Assembly: GCA_947503885.1 (NCBI GenBank)
Contig: CANNFD010000001.1
Span: 1-64,000 of the forward strand
From: an uncultured Olleya sp.
GTDB lineage: Bacteria > Bacteroidota > Bacteroidia > Flavobacteriales > Flavobacteriaceae
Reading direction: 5' to 3'
DNA length: 64,000 nucleotides
Shown: in pieces, positions 17,663 through 24,868 of the stretch
Numbering within the stretch: position 1 is the stretch's first letter
Layout of the letters: the number at the start of each line of letters is the position of its first letter
Position numbers and translations under genes: made by a program
The notes under the pieces: model-generated
Databases searched by the model: none
What the model saw: only the letters and a program-made list of their open reading frames with translations
What the model was told of the DNA's origin: nothing

Positions 17663-18391
17663 ATGAAAATAATAGCAATGATTCCTGCACGATATAGTGC
17701 GTCTCGTTTTCCTGGTAAATTAATGAAAGATTTAAACGGAAAGCCTGTAATTACTCGTACTTACCAAGCTACAGTAAACACCAATTTGTTTGATGACGTT
17801 ATTGTCGTTACAGATAGTGATATCATTTTTGACGAAATCACCAAAATAGGTGGACATGTTATGATGAGTAAAAAAGAGCATGAGTGTGGTAGCGACCGTA
17901 TTGCAGAAGCTGTTGAGGATTTAGATATAGATATAGTTATAAATGTGCAAGGTGACGAGCCTTTTACTGAAGTAGAATCTCTTAAAAAACTAATTCAAGT
18001 TTTTAAAGAAGATAAAGACAAGCAAGTAGACTTAGCGTCTTTAATGGTGCATATTACAGATTGGGAAGAAATTAAAAACCCAAATACAGTTAAGGTTATT
18101 GTAGATCAACAAAACTTTGCTTTGTACTTTTCAAGAAGTCCTATACCTTATCCAAGGGATGAGACTACAACTGTAAAATACTATAAACACAAAGGGGTTT
18201 ATGCTTTTAGAAAACAAGCTATTTTAGATTTTTACAACCTACCAATGTTAACTTTAGAAGCTTCAGAAAAAATAGAATGCATCAGGTATTTAGAATATGG
18301 TAAGCGCATTAAAATGGTAGAAACTAACGTACAAGGAGTTGAAATTGATACTCCAGAAGACTTAGAACGTGCAAAAAAACTATGGAAGTAG
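17663..18391 (+). CDS. kdsB: 3-deoxy-manno-octulosonate cytidylyltransferase
   Basis: 242 residues. The nucleotide-binding start [23 protein letters not shown], the INVQGDEPF motif and the PIPYPRD segment are typical of KdsB, which activates Kdo as CMP-Kdo for lipid A inner-core synthesis. It overlaps the next gene by 10 bases. The downstream KdnB-like dehydrogenase raises the possibility that the substrate is, or includes, 8-amino-Kdo, as for the Shewanella enzyme; nothing in the sequence proves this. Confidence 0.95.
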   Translation: MKIIAMIPARYSASRFPGKLMKDLNGKPVITRTYQATVNTNLFDDVIVVTDSDIIFDEITKIGGHVMMSKKEHECGSDRIAEAVEDLDIDIVINVQGDEPFTEVESLKKLIQVFKEDKDKQVDLASLMVHITDWEEIKNPNTVKVIVDQQNFALYFSRSPIPYPRDETTTVKYYKHKGVYAFRKQAILDFYNLPMLTLEASEKIECIRYLEYGKRIKMVETNVQGVEIDTPEDLERAKKLWK

Positions 18392-19086
18392 ATTATAGTA
18401 AAATAAAAGTTATTGGCTTTGATGCTGATGATACGCTTTGGGTTAATGAGACCTATTTTAGAGATGCAGAACTAGAGTTTGCAAAATTGTTAGGTCAATT
18501 TGAAACTGCAAACAAAATAGATCAAGAATTATTTAAAATGGAAATGAAAAACCTTCCAGTTTATGGTTATGGCGTTAAGGGGTTTGTGTTGTCAATGGTA
18601 GAGATGGCTTTGGAATTATCCAATAATACAGTTTCAAATCAGACCATTTCTAAAATTTTAGATATTGGTAAAGACATGATTAACCAAGAGGTTGAATTAC
18701 TTGAAGGTGTAGAAGAAGTATTACAACAATTATCTAAAAAATATAAATTAATTGTAGCAACAAAAGGTGACCTGTTAGATCAAGAACGTAAACTTGAAAA
18801 GTCAGGATTGTTGGATTATTTTCATCATATAGAAGTTTTAAGTGATAAAAAAGAGGCTAATTATTCTAAATTATTAAATCATCTAGATATTAAACCCTCA
18901 GAGTTTTTAATGATAGGTAACTCGCTTAAATCAGATATTTTACCTTTAATTAATATAAAAGCAAGTGCTATTCATGTACCATTTCATACCACATGGTTGC
19001 ATGAGCAAGTTACTATAAACACAGAAGTTTCAAAGCAATATAAAACTATAAAAAGCCTTTTAGAATTACCTAAATTAGTGTTATAG
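18382..19086 (+). CDS. HAD family hydrolase
   Basis: 234 residues. Motif I is GFDADDTLW (nucleophile and acid/base Asp), followed by a helical cap, motif II VATKGD, a lysine and motif [12 protein letters not shown]. This is a class I HAD phosphatase of the YjjG/phosphoglycolate-like type. Its start overlaps kdsB by 10 bases, so co-translation is likely. KdsC, the Kdo-8-phosphate phosphatase, is a HAD of a different, capless type of about 170 residues, so this is not KdsC by family; the substrate is unknown. Confidence 0.85.
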   Translation: MEVDYSKIKVIGFDADDTLWVNETYFRDAELEFAKLLGQFETANKIDQELFKMEMKNLPVYGYGVKGFVLSMVEMALELSNNTVSNQTISKILDIGKDMINQEVELLEGVEEVLQQLSKKYKLIVATKGDLLDQERKLEKSGLLDYFHHIEVLSDKKEANYSKLLNHLDIKPSEFLMIGNSLKSDILPLINIKASAIHVPFHTTWLHEQVTINTEVSKQYKTIKSLLELPKLVL

Positions 19087-19114
19087 TATTAGCTATTAGA
19101 TAGCATTATCATTA

Positions 19115-19136
19115 TTTTTAGAAATGTTTCTAAAAA
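19115..19136. repeat. Perfect palindrome before the KdnB-like gene
   Basis: TTTTTAGAAA-TG-TTTCTAAAAA, ten-base arms with a two-base centre, 15 bases before the TAAATTTG promoter box. It could be an operator for the downstream gene or an AT-rich terminator for kdsB-HAD; base content alone fits either. Confidence 0.6.
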
Positions 19137-19150
19137 ACTTAAATAAGTAA

Positions 19151-19158
19151 TAAATTTG
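19151..19158 (+). promoter_or_regulatory. -7 promoter element for the KdnB-like gene
   Basis: TAAATTTG, exact consensus, 20 bases before the ATG at 19179, implying a leader of about 14 bases. Confidence 0.55.
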
Positions 19159-19178
19159 TAAAATAAGACGACAAGTCA

Positions 19179-20261
19179 ATGAGTTATAAAAATTTTCCAA
19201 TGGTGTCCAAAGTTGTTTTTGGACGAGGTAGTTTTAATCAATTAAGCGATATTATAGAGCCTAAAAGATTAAATACTAACGCGCCATTTATCTTTTTTGT
19301 AGATGATGTTTTTAAAGGTAATGCTTGGTTAACCTCAAGAATTCCCCTTTCATATCAGGATAAAGTAATTTATGTTTCTACATTAGAAGAACCTAAAACA
19401 GAGCAAATTGACCAGTTTGTAGAAGATATTATTTTAAATTTTAAAGAGCGACCATCAGGTATCATTGGTATTGGTGGTGGTTGTATTTTGGATGTTGCAA
19501 AAGCAGTTGCAATTATGTTAAACAATAATGGTCAAAGCAAAGATTATCAAGGTTGGGACTTAGTTAAAAACCCAGCTGTTTATCACGTTGGTGTACCAAC
19601 AATTTCTGGTACCGGAGCAGAAGTATCTAGAACCACTATATTAACTGGTCCAGAACGTAAATTAGGAATTAACAGTGATTATACTCCTTTTGACCAGGTG
19701 ATTTTGGACCCTGAGTTGACTAAAGATGTTCCAAAAGACCAATGGTTTTACACAGGAATGGATTGTTACGTGCATTGTATTGAGTCTTTAAATGGTACTT
19801 ATTTAAATGCGTTTAGCCAATCTTATGGCGAAAAGGCTTTAGAGTTATGTAACGAGATATTTTTAAGTGATAATTTAACTACGGAAGAGTCTCAGGATAA
19901 ATTAATGATGGCTAGTTGGCATGGAGGTATGAGTATTGCATATTCTCAAGTCGGGGTTGCGCATGCTATGAGCTATGGATTAGGCTATCTTTTAGGCGTA
20001 AAACATGGTATTGGTAATTGCATTGTTTTTGATCATCTAGAAGACTATTATCCAGAAGGAGTCGCACTATTTAAAAAAATGAAAGCAAAACACAATATTA
20101 CTCTACCACAGGGTATTTGTGCAAATCTATCAGATAAAGATTTTGATATTATGATAAATGTTGCTTTAAGTCTTGAACCGCTTTGGGAAAACGCTATCGG
20201 TAAAAATTGGAAAAAAACAATTACACACGATACGCTTAAAGCATTATACCAAAAAATGTAA
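19179..20261 (+). CDS. Iron-type alcohol dehydrogenase, probable Kdo 8-oxidase (KdnB-like)
   Basis: 360 residues, a group III (iron-containing) alcohol dehydrogenase. The nucleotide-binding GIGGGCILDVAKAVA motif, PTISGTGAE, and metal ligands Asp195 and His199 (GMDCYVHCIE), His262 (VAHAMSYGLG) and His276 (KHGIGNC) are all present. The overall sequence, and its place two genes after kdsB, fit KdnB, which in Shewanella oxidises the C8 hydroxyl of Kdo before transamination by KdnA. No aminotransferase lies in this stretch, so the second step would have to be encoded elsewhere, or the enzyme does something else. It has its own promoter box and ends one base before the acyltransferase ATG. Confidence 0.8.
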   Translation: MSYKNFPMVSKVVFGRGSFNQLSDIIEPKRLNTNAPFIFFVDDVFKGNAWLTSRIPLSYQDKVIYVSTLEEPKTEQIDQFVEDIILNFKERPSGIIGIGGGCILDVAKAVAIMLNNNGQSKDYQGWDLVKNPAVYHVGVPTISGTGAEVSRTTILTGPERKLGINSDYTPFDQVILDPELTKDVPKDQWFYTGMDCYVHCIESLNGTYLNAFSQSYGEKALELCNEIFLSDNLTTEESQDKLMMASWHGGMSIAYSQVGVAHAMSYGLGYLLGVKHGIGNCIVFDHLEDYYPEGVALFKKMKAKHNITLPQGICANLSDKDFDIMINVALSLEPLWENAIGKNWKKTITHDTLKALYQKM

Positions 20262-20262
20262 T

Positions 20263-20811
20263 ATGTATTGGCTAGCTAAATTTATTTACTTTAAAGTCTT
20301 AGGATGGAAAGTAGTGGGAAACACTAACTTCTCAAAAGACACAATAAAAAAAACAGTTATAATATCTGCACCACACACTAGTAATTTTGACTTTATTATA
20401 GGTGTTTTATTACGTAAAGTAGTAAAACTTAAAGCTAATTTTATTGGTAAAAAAGAGCTTTTTGCATGGCCATTTGGCTATTACTTTAGAGCAGTAGGAG
20501 GAGTGCCGGTAGATAGAAAAAACAAAGAAAACAAAGTGCAAACTATTGCCCAGTTTTTTAAAGACAATGACGAGTTTAGATTAACACTTGCACCGGAAGG
20601 GACTAGAAGTAAGGTTGAAGACTGGAGAACAGGATTTTATTACATTGCTAAGGAAGCTAACGTACCAATTATCATGTTTACTTTAGATTATGAAAATAGG
20701 CAAAATACCGTCTCAGAACCTTTTTATCCAACAGACAACATAGAAGAAGATTTTAAGTATATGAAATCTTTTTTTAAAGGTGTAAAAGGAAAAATTGAAA
20801 AAAATGTTTAG
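20263..20811 (+). CDS. PlsC-like 1-acyl-glycerol-3-phosphate acyltransferase family protein
   Basis: 182 residues from the ATG at 20263 (MYWLAKFIYFKVLGW). A longer frame opens at 20173 inside the dehydrogenase gene, but its extra 30 residues are unlike the family. The catalytic HTSNFD (HX4D) motif, GGVPVDR and APEGTRS motifs are present. The family transfers acyl groups to lysophosphatidate or to lipid A-like and ornithine-lipid acceptors; this compact version is common in Bacteroidota and the acceptor is unknown. It follows the KdnB-like gene by one base, so the two are cotranscribed. Confidence 0.85.
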   Translation: MYWLAKFIYFKVLGWKVVGNTNFSKDTIKKTVIISAPHTSNFDFIIGVLLRKVVKLKANFIGKKELFAWPFGYYFRAVGGVPVDRKNKENKVQTIAQFFKDNDEFRLTLAPEGTRSKVEDWRTGFYYIAKEANVPIIMFTLDYENRQNTVSEPFYPTDNIEEDFKYMKSFFKGVKGKIEKNV

Positions 20812-20926
20812 TTTTTAAAAAATTATCTTAAATTGGTACAGGTTTTGATTTATATTTATTGTAGTTATAAATGAAACATAAAGTAAACTTCTAAGTCCCT
20901 AAAAAGAAACATTTACCTACTACTAC

Positions 20927-20966
20927 AAAAAAAGCGCCTTTAATATCTTTATTAAAGGCGCTTTTT
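20927..20966. terminator. Bidirectional terminator
   Basis: AAAGCGCCTTTAATA / TATTAAAGGCGCTTT hairpin with flanking A- and T-tracts, between the convergent acyltransferase and the gene at 20984. Confidence 0.92.
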
Positions 20967-20983
20967 CAATGTTATAAATACAG

Positions 20984-22438
20984 TTAATTCTTATGTTGGA
21001 TCTCTTCAACTTCACAGCCAAATAAGCTTTGTTGCATAATTAGTTTAGAAACTCCTTCTGGAAGCATTGTTTGCCATCCATCTTCACCATCGCAAATCAT
21101 TTTTAAAACAGTTCTAGAAAATACATTTAATGTATTTGGATCAAAATCTGTAATATCTACAACCTTTCCATTGTATTTAAAAAATTTGTATAACTCTTTC
21201 ATTCGTGGGTGTACCTTAAGGTTTTCGCTTGTAGTTAACGAGCCATCTTCTTCCTTCATTGGATAAAGGTAAACACGTAAATCTTTAAAAAACAGCTTAC
21301 CAAAAGCTTCTAATATACCACCACTTAAGTGTCTGTAATATTTCTCGTCAAAAATATCGACCAAATTATTAACACCCATTGCTAATCCCATTCTGTTCTT
21401 AGAATATTGAGAGAAGTATTCTACTAGTTTATAATATTCTTGAAAGTTTGATATTAATACAGTGTGTCCTAAAGAGCATAATAGACGTGCACGGTCCATA
21501 AAATCTTGTTCGTCAATTTCTCCTTCAGCTCTAAGGTTAGAAAGTGTAATCTCAAAAATTACTTGCGTATTGTTTTCATCAACCTTATTTTCTTTAATAA
21601 ACATTTCTAAAGACTTCTCGTACATATCAATGTTTACCCTAGTTACAGGTCTAAAACTTCCACGTAAAGTTAAAATGTTTTTTTTGTATAATACTCTAGC
21701 GGGTAAAACATTGTTTCCGTCAGGAGCAAACATTACTGCATCGGTCATTCCATTTCTTACTAATTGCAGACTCATTAAACGGTTGTCTACATCTTTAAAA
21801 ACAGGACCTGAAAAATTTATAGTATCAATTTCTATTTGGTCTTTATCTAAATGATCGTATAAATAACGTAATAATTTTTTAGGTTCATTATACTTGTAAA
21901 AAGCACCATAAATAAGATTAGTACCTAATATACCTAAAGTTTCTTGTTGTAATCTAGCGTCATTTTCTTTAAAACGTAGATGTAAAATAATCTCGTTATA
22001 TTCTTTTTCAGCTGGATCTATTTGGTATTTAATCCCGACCCATCCATGACCTTTATATTTTTTTGCGAAATCTATTGTAGCAACAGTATTTGCAAAACTA
22101 AAAAACATTTTGTTTGGATTTTTTTTACGGTCAATACGCTCTTCAATAAGTTTTATTTCATGAGACACCATTTTACGTAAACGTGCTTCAGTCACATAGC
22201 GCCTATCATTTTCTATACCGTAAATCGCGTCACTAAAATCTTTGTCGTAAGCAGACATTGCTTTTGCAATGGTACCAGATGCCCCACCAGCTCTAAAAAA
22301 ATGACGTACAGTTTCTTGTCCTGCACCAATTTCAGAAAACGTTCCGTAGATATTTTCGTTTAAATTAATACGAAGTGCTTTGTCTTTTAAAGAGGGGATA
22401 TTTTCAAATTCTCTATCTCCTTTTAACGTAATTTCCAT
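20984..22438 (-). CDS. Conserved Bacteroidota protein, function unknown (484 aa)
   Basis: 484 residues, soluble, no signal peptide or membrane segment. I do not recognise a domain. Visible features are GAGQETVRHFFRAGGASGTIAKAMSAY-type N-terminal motifs (cut here into GAGQETVRHFF and GGASGTIAKAMSAYD), a basic stretch EERIDRKKNP, and a C-terminal half with LRVYLYPM and GKVVDITDFDPN. Similar proteins are found across Bacteroidota, often carrying unreliable names in databases. It has its own two-box promoter and a strong terminator, so it is a monocistronic, well-expressed gene. Confidence 0.8.
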   Translation of the reverse strand: MEITLKGDREFENIPSLKDKALRINLNENIYGTFSEIGAGQETVRHFFRAGGASGTIAKAMSAYDKDFSDAIYGIENDRRYVTEARLRKMVSHEIKLIEERIDRKKNPNKMFFSFANTVATIDFAKKYKGHGWVGIKYQIDPAEKEYNEIILHLRFKENDARLQQETLGILGTNLIYGAFYKYNEPKKLLRYLYDHLDKDQIEIDTINFSGPVFKDVDNRLMSLQLVRNGMTDAVMFAPDGNNVLPARVLYKKNILTLRGSFRPVTRVNIDMYEKSLEMFIKENKVDENNTQVIFEITLSNLRAEGEIDEQDFMDRARLLCSLGHTVLISNFQEYYKLVEYFSQYSKNRMGLAMGVNNLVDIFDEKYYRHLSGGILEAFGKLFFKDLRVYLYPMKEEDGSLTTSENLKVHPRMKELYKFFKYNGKVVDITDFDPNTLNVFSRTVLKMICDGEDGWQTMLPEGVSKLIMQQSLFGCEVEEIQHKN

Positions 22439-22466
22439 ATAAAAACCCCTATAGTGTTAAGTTTTA

Positions 22467-22495
22467 CAAAGGTACCAAATAACTATATCAAACAA
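22467..22495 (-). promoter_or_regulatory. Promoter of the 484-aa conserved gene
   Basis: On the minus strand TTG (plus 22493-22495), 18-base spacer, TACCTTTG (plus 22467-22474). Predicted start near 22460, leader of about 22 bases. It lies back-to-back with the plus-strand box at 22507-22514. Confidence 0.65.
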
Positions 22496-22506
22496 AAAAA
22501 ATAACT

Positions 22507-22514
22507 TATTTTTG
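22507..22514 (+). promoter_or_regulatory. -7 promoter element for the MBL-fold gene
   Basis: TATTTTTG, exact TAnnTTTG match. Its last base is the first base of a GTG codon (22514-22516) in frame with the downstream gene, so transcripts made here would start near 22521 and could not use that GTG. Confidence 0.5.
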
Positions 22515-22531
22515 TGAGAAATCTTCGGCAA

Positions 22532-23293
22532 TTGAAAATTACTTTTTTAGGCACAGGTACTTCGCAAGGTATTCCAGTAATTGGAAGCACACACCCTGTA
22601 TGTTTGAGTTCTAATTTTAAAGATAAACGATTACGTGTTTCTGTAATGGTAGAGTGGGAAGACAGCGTTTTTGTTGTAGATTGTGGCCCCGATTTTAGAC
22701 AGCAAATGTTACGTGCTAATCCTGATAAAATTGACGCGCTTTTATTTACACATGAACATGCAGATCATACTGCGGGATTGGATGATATTAGACCTTTTTG
22801 TTTTAAGCAAGGCGAATTGCCAATTTATGCGCATAAACGTGTTATAGAACAACTTAAAATCAGATTTGATTATGTGTTTACTACAGAAAACAGATACCCT
22901 GGCGCACCAACTGTAGCTGTAAATCTAATTGAAAACAAACCCTTTGCAATTAACAATTTACCAATCATTCCTATTGATGGATTGCACCACAAACTACAAG
23001 TATTTGGGTTTAGGTTTGATAAATTTGCATATCTAACAGACATTAAAACTATTACTAAAGCAGAATTAGACAAGCTTAAAAACTTGGACGTTTTAGTAAT
23101 TAATGCTTTAAGAGAAAAAGAACATATATCACATCTAAATCTAGAGCAAGCTTTAGATCTTATATCAATTATTAAACCTAAACGTGCTTATTTAACGCAT
23201 ATTAGTCATTTATTAGGGTTTCATGATGAAGTAGAACAAAAACTACCAGAAAATGTATTTCTGGCTTATGATCAATTAGAAATTATTATTTAA
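22532..23293 (+). CDS. MBL-fold metallo-hydrolase (PhnP/lipoate-cyclic phosphodiesterase-like)
   Basis: 253 residues from TTG at 22532 (LKITFLGTGTSQGIPVIG, the family's usual first strand); a GTG at 22514 adds six residues but overlaps the -7 box, so TTG is preferred. Metal-binding motif THEHADHTAG, VDCGPDF, GLHH and LTHISH are present. The PVIGSTHPVC segment before a second Cys is typical of the PhnP-like branch, which acts on cyclic phosphodiesters; the real substrate is unknown. It ends 16 bases before the next gene. Confidence 0.85.
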   Translation: MKITFLGTGTSQGIPVIGSTHPVCLSSNFKDKRLRVSVMVEWEDSVFVVDCGPDFRQQMLRANPDKIDALLFTHEHADHTAGLDDIRPFCFKQGELPIYAHKRVIEQLKIRFDYVFTTENRYPGAPTVAVNLIENKPFAINNLPIIPIDGLHHKLQVFGFRFDKFAYLTDIKTITKAELDKLKNLDVLVINALREKEHISHLNLEQALDLISIIKPKRAYLTHISHLLGFHDEVEQKLPENVFLAYDQLEIII

Positions 23294-23309
23294 AAAAGAC
23301 TTATTAAAG

Positions 23310-23807
23310 ATGAAGAATAAAATATTTATGTACCTATTTATTTTTGTATCACTAATTGTAGTGTTTCAATATGTAAATTCAAAAAAAATATTGGAAGATA
23401 GCTCCAAACGCATAGAAGTACTTAGAGAACAAAATTCCGCTTATCAAGACTCGCTTGACTTTCAAAAAGAAGAATTGTCAGATTTATCACTTTTTGATTT
23501 AAGATACAGTCAGGATGCTCAAGATTATTTTTACAATAAAAATTTAGAAAGCGATACATTAATCCCTTTTATTCAAAATGAGTTGTATAAATTAAACGAA
23601 ACTGAGGGCGAACACCCATTAATTCCTTTTGCTGCTTCAGAAGGTAAAAAGATGCAATTTAACACCATTAAAATGCTTAACCATAGATGGATTATAGCAG
23701 ATTTTTCTGATGGTCAATTTTGGGGTGAGTTACTAATTAAGTATTTTGTAACTTCTGATAAACAAGTAGAATTTGAAGTGTTAGATTATTTGTTATATAC
23801 AAAGTAA
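23310..23807 (+). CDS. Membrane-anchored protein, function unknown (165 aa)
   Basis: 165 residues. One N-terminal membrane segment (about 4-22) is followed by a likely short coiled coil (KILEDSSKRIEVLREQ to about residue 57) and a globular part with HRWIIADFSDGQFWGELLIKYF, reminiscent of small immunity-like or hydrolase-associated folds but not identifiable. Conserved in flavobacteria as far as I can judge from style. Located 16 bases after the MBL gene and followed by a terminator, so the two genes form an operon. Confidence 0.7.
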   Translation: MKNKIFMYLFIFVSLIVVFQYVNSKKILEDSSKRIEVLREQNSAYQDSLDFQKEELSDLSLFDLRYSQDAQDYFYNKNLESDTLIPFIQNELYKLNETEGEHPLIPFAASEGKKMQFNTIKMLNHRWIIADFSDGQFWGELLIKYFVTSDKQVEFEVLDYLLYTK

Positions 23808-23827
23808 TCCTATAATCTTAAACTAAT

Positions 23828-23866
23828 AAAAAAGCAGCTATTTTTAATTAAATAGCTGCTTTTTAA
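23828..23866. terminator. Bidirectional terminator
   Basis: AAAGCAGCTATTT / AAATAGCTGCTTT hairpin, loop TTAATT, between convergent genes. Confidence 0.9.
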
Positions 23867-23884
23867 ATAAGTGTTTTATTTATT

Positions 23885-24532
23885 CTAAATCAATTTTACT
23901 AACCAATCCTTAAACTCGTAAAAGTTTTGTGGTGCAACACCATGACCAACAGGAAACTCACTAAATTGATGTTTAATATTTAAGTTTTCTAAAAACTTAG
24001 GCGCTTGTCTAGCCCAATCTACCGGTATTACTTGGTCGACACTACCGTGCGAGCAATAAAAGTTTAAATGTTTGTATGCAGACGGGGCTTTTGTTTCAAA
24101 TAAATCCTCGTTAACATAACCACTTAAAGCGATAATATTGTTTACCTTTTCTGGATAAGTTAATGCTACTGCATAACTTAAAATACAGCCTTGACTAAAC
24201 CCTAACAGTGAAACGCTATCTTTATTTACTGGATAATGTGCAATTGCTTGATCTATAAAAGTTGCAATTAAATCTCTAGATTGTATGGCTTGTTCATTAT
24301 CACTCCATTTACCTTTATCTGCATCAAAATTAATTGCATACCAAGCATTACCGTAGGGTTGCATAGGGTATGGCGCTTTAACAGAAATTATAAAAAGTTC
24401 CTCCGGTAATTCTGAAGCAAAGCTAAATAAGTCATTTTCGTCACTTCCATAACCATGAAAGAGTAGAAGTAGCGGTGCGTTTTCTTTTAACGTTGACGGT
24501 CTAGTAATATGATGTAAGTTGAATTTTTCCAT
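23885..24532 (-). CDS. Alpha/beta hydrolase, phospholipase/carboxylesterase family
   Basis: 215 residues, cytoplasmic. The oxyanion-hole segment LFHGYGSDEND, nucleophile Ser113 in GFSQG, Asp166 in HGSVDQVIP and His197 in PVGHGVAP form a complete triad of the YpfH/carboxylesterase 2 type. Substrate unknown (short esters or lysophospholipids in characterised members). Its ATG overlaps the stop of the preceding gene by one base (TAATG), so it is translated as the last gene of the unit starting at 28044. Confidence 0.9.
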   Translation of the reverse strand: MEKFNLHHITRPSTLKENAPLLLLFHGYGSDENDLFSFASELPEELFIISVKAPYPMQPYGNAWYAINFDADKGKWSDNEQAIQSRDLIATFIDQAIAHYPVNKDSVSLLGFSQGCILSYAVALTYPEKVNNIIALSGYVNEDLFETKAPSAYKHLNFYCSHGSVDQVIPVDWARQAPKFLENLNIKHQFSEFPVGHGVAPQNFYEFKDWLVKLI

Positions 24533-24864
24533 TATTTTACTAGTACTTTAAATAGGTTTTGAAAAATTGGTCCGATAAAAGGAATTGGTTTCATACTACC
24601 ATTTACAGCAGTCATAACTCCTAAAAATAATAATGCACCCATGCTTACCCAAAACGCTAATGAGATTTGCATGCTGTCAAATTGGCTAACAAAATAGCCA
24701 ATAACCATCCAAAGTAGACACAAACCTAATCCTTGTCTGTTATGGAAACTTGTAAATTCGTTTTTGTGTTCATTATTCATAATAATAGCTATCACGCTAC
24801 CAACTATGGTAAGGTAACTAACTACTGCTAGTGTTTTACCTTCTTCTATTGTTTGTTGATTCAT
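24532..24864 (-). CDS. Small membrane protein, Tic20/DUF4870-like
   Basis: 110 residues from ATG at 24864 (MNQQTIEEGKTLAVVSYL). An upstream ATG at 24894 adds ten residues but overlaps the pyrC-like gene and is not family-like. Three or four membrane helices with FHNRQGLGL between the first two, typical of the DUF4870/Tic20-like family. Function in bacteria unknown. It begins four bases after the pyrC-like stop codon, within the same transcription unit. Confidence 0.8.
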   Translation of the reverse strand: MNQQTIEEGKTLAVVSYLTIVGSVIAIIMNNEHKNEFTSFHNRQGLGLCLLWMVIGYFVSQFDSMQISLAFWVSMGALLFLGVMTAVNGSMKPIPFIGPIFQNLFKVLVK

Positions 24865-24868
24865 TGTA

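Noticed and set aside
18382-19086. HAD gene after kdsB considered as kdsC
   Set aside because: KdsC is a short capless HAD of about 170 residues; this protein has 234 residues and a helical cap.
20173-20262. Longer N-terminus for the acyltransferase starting inside the dehydrogenase gene
   Set aside because: The extra 30 residues are basic, unlike the family, and simply a shadow of the upstream gene; ATG 20263 gives the normal start one base after the stop codon.
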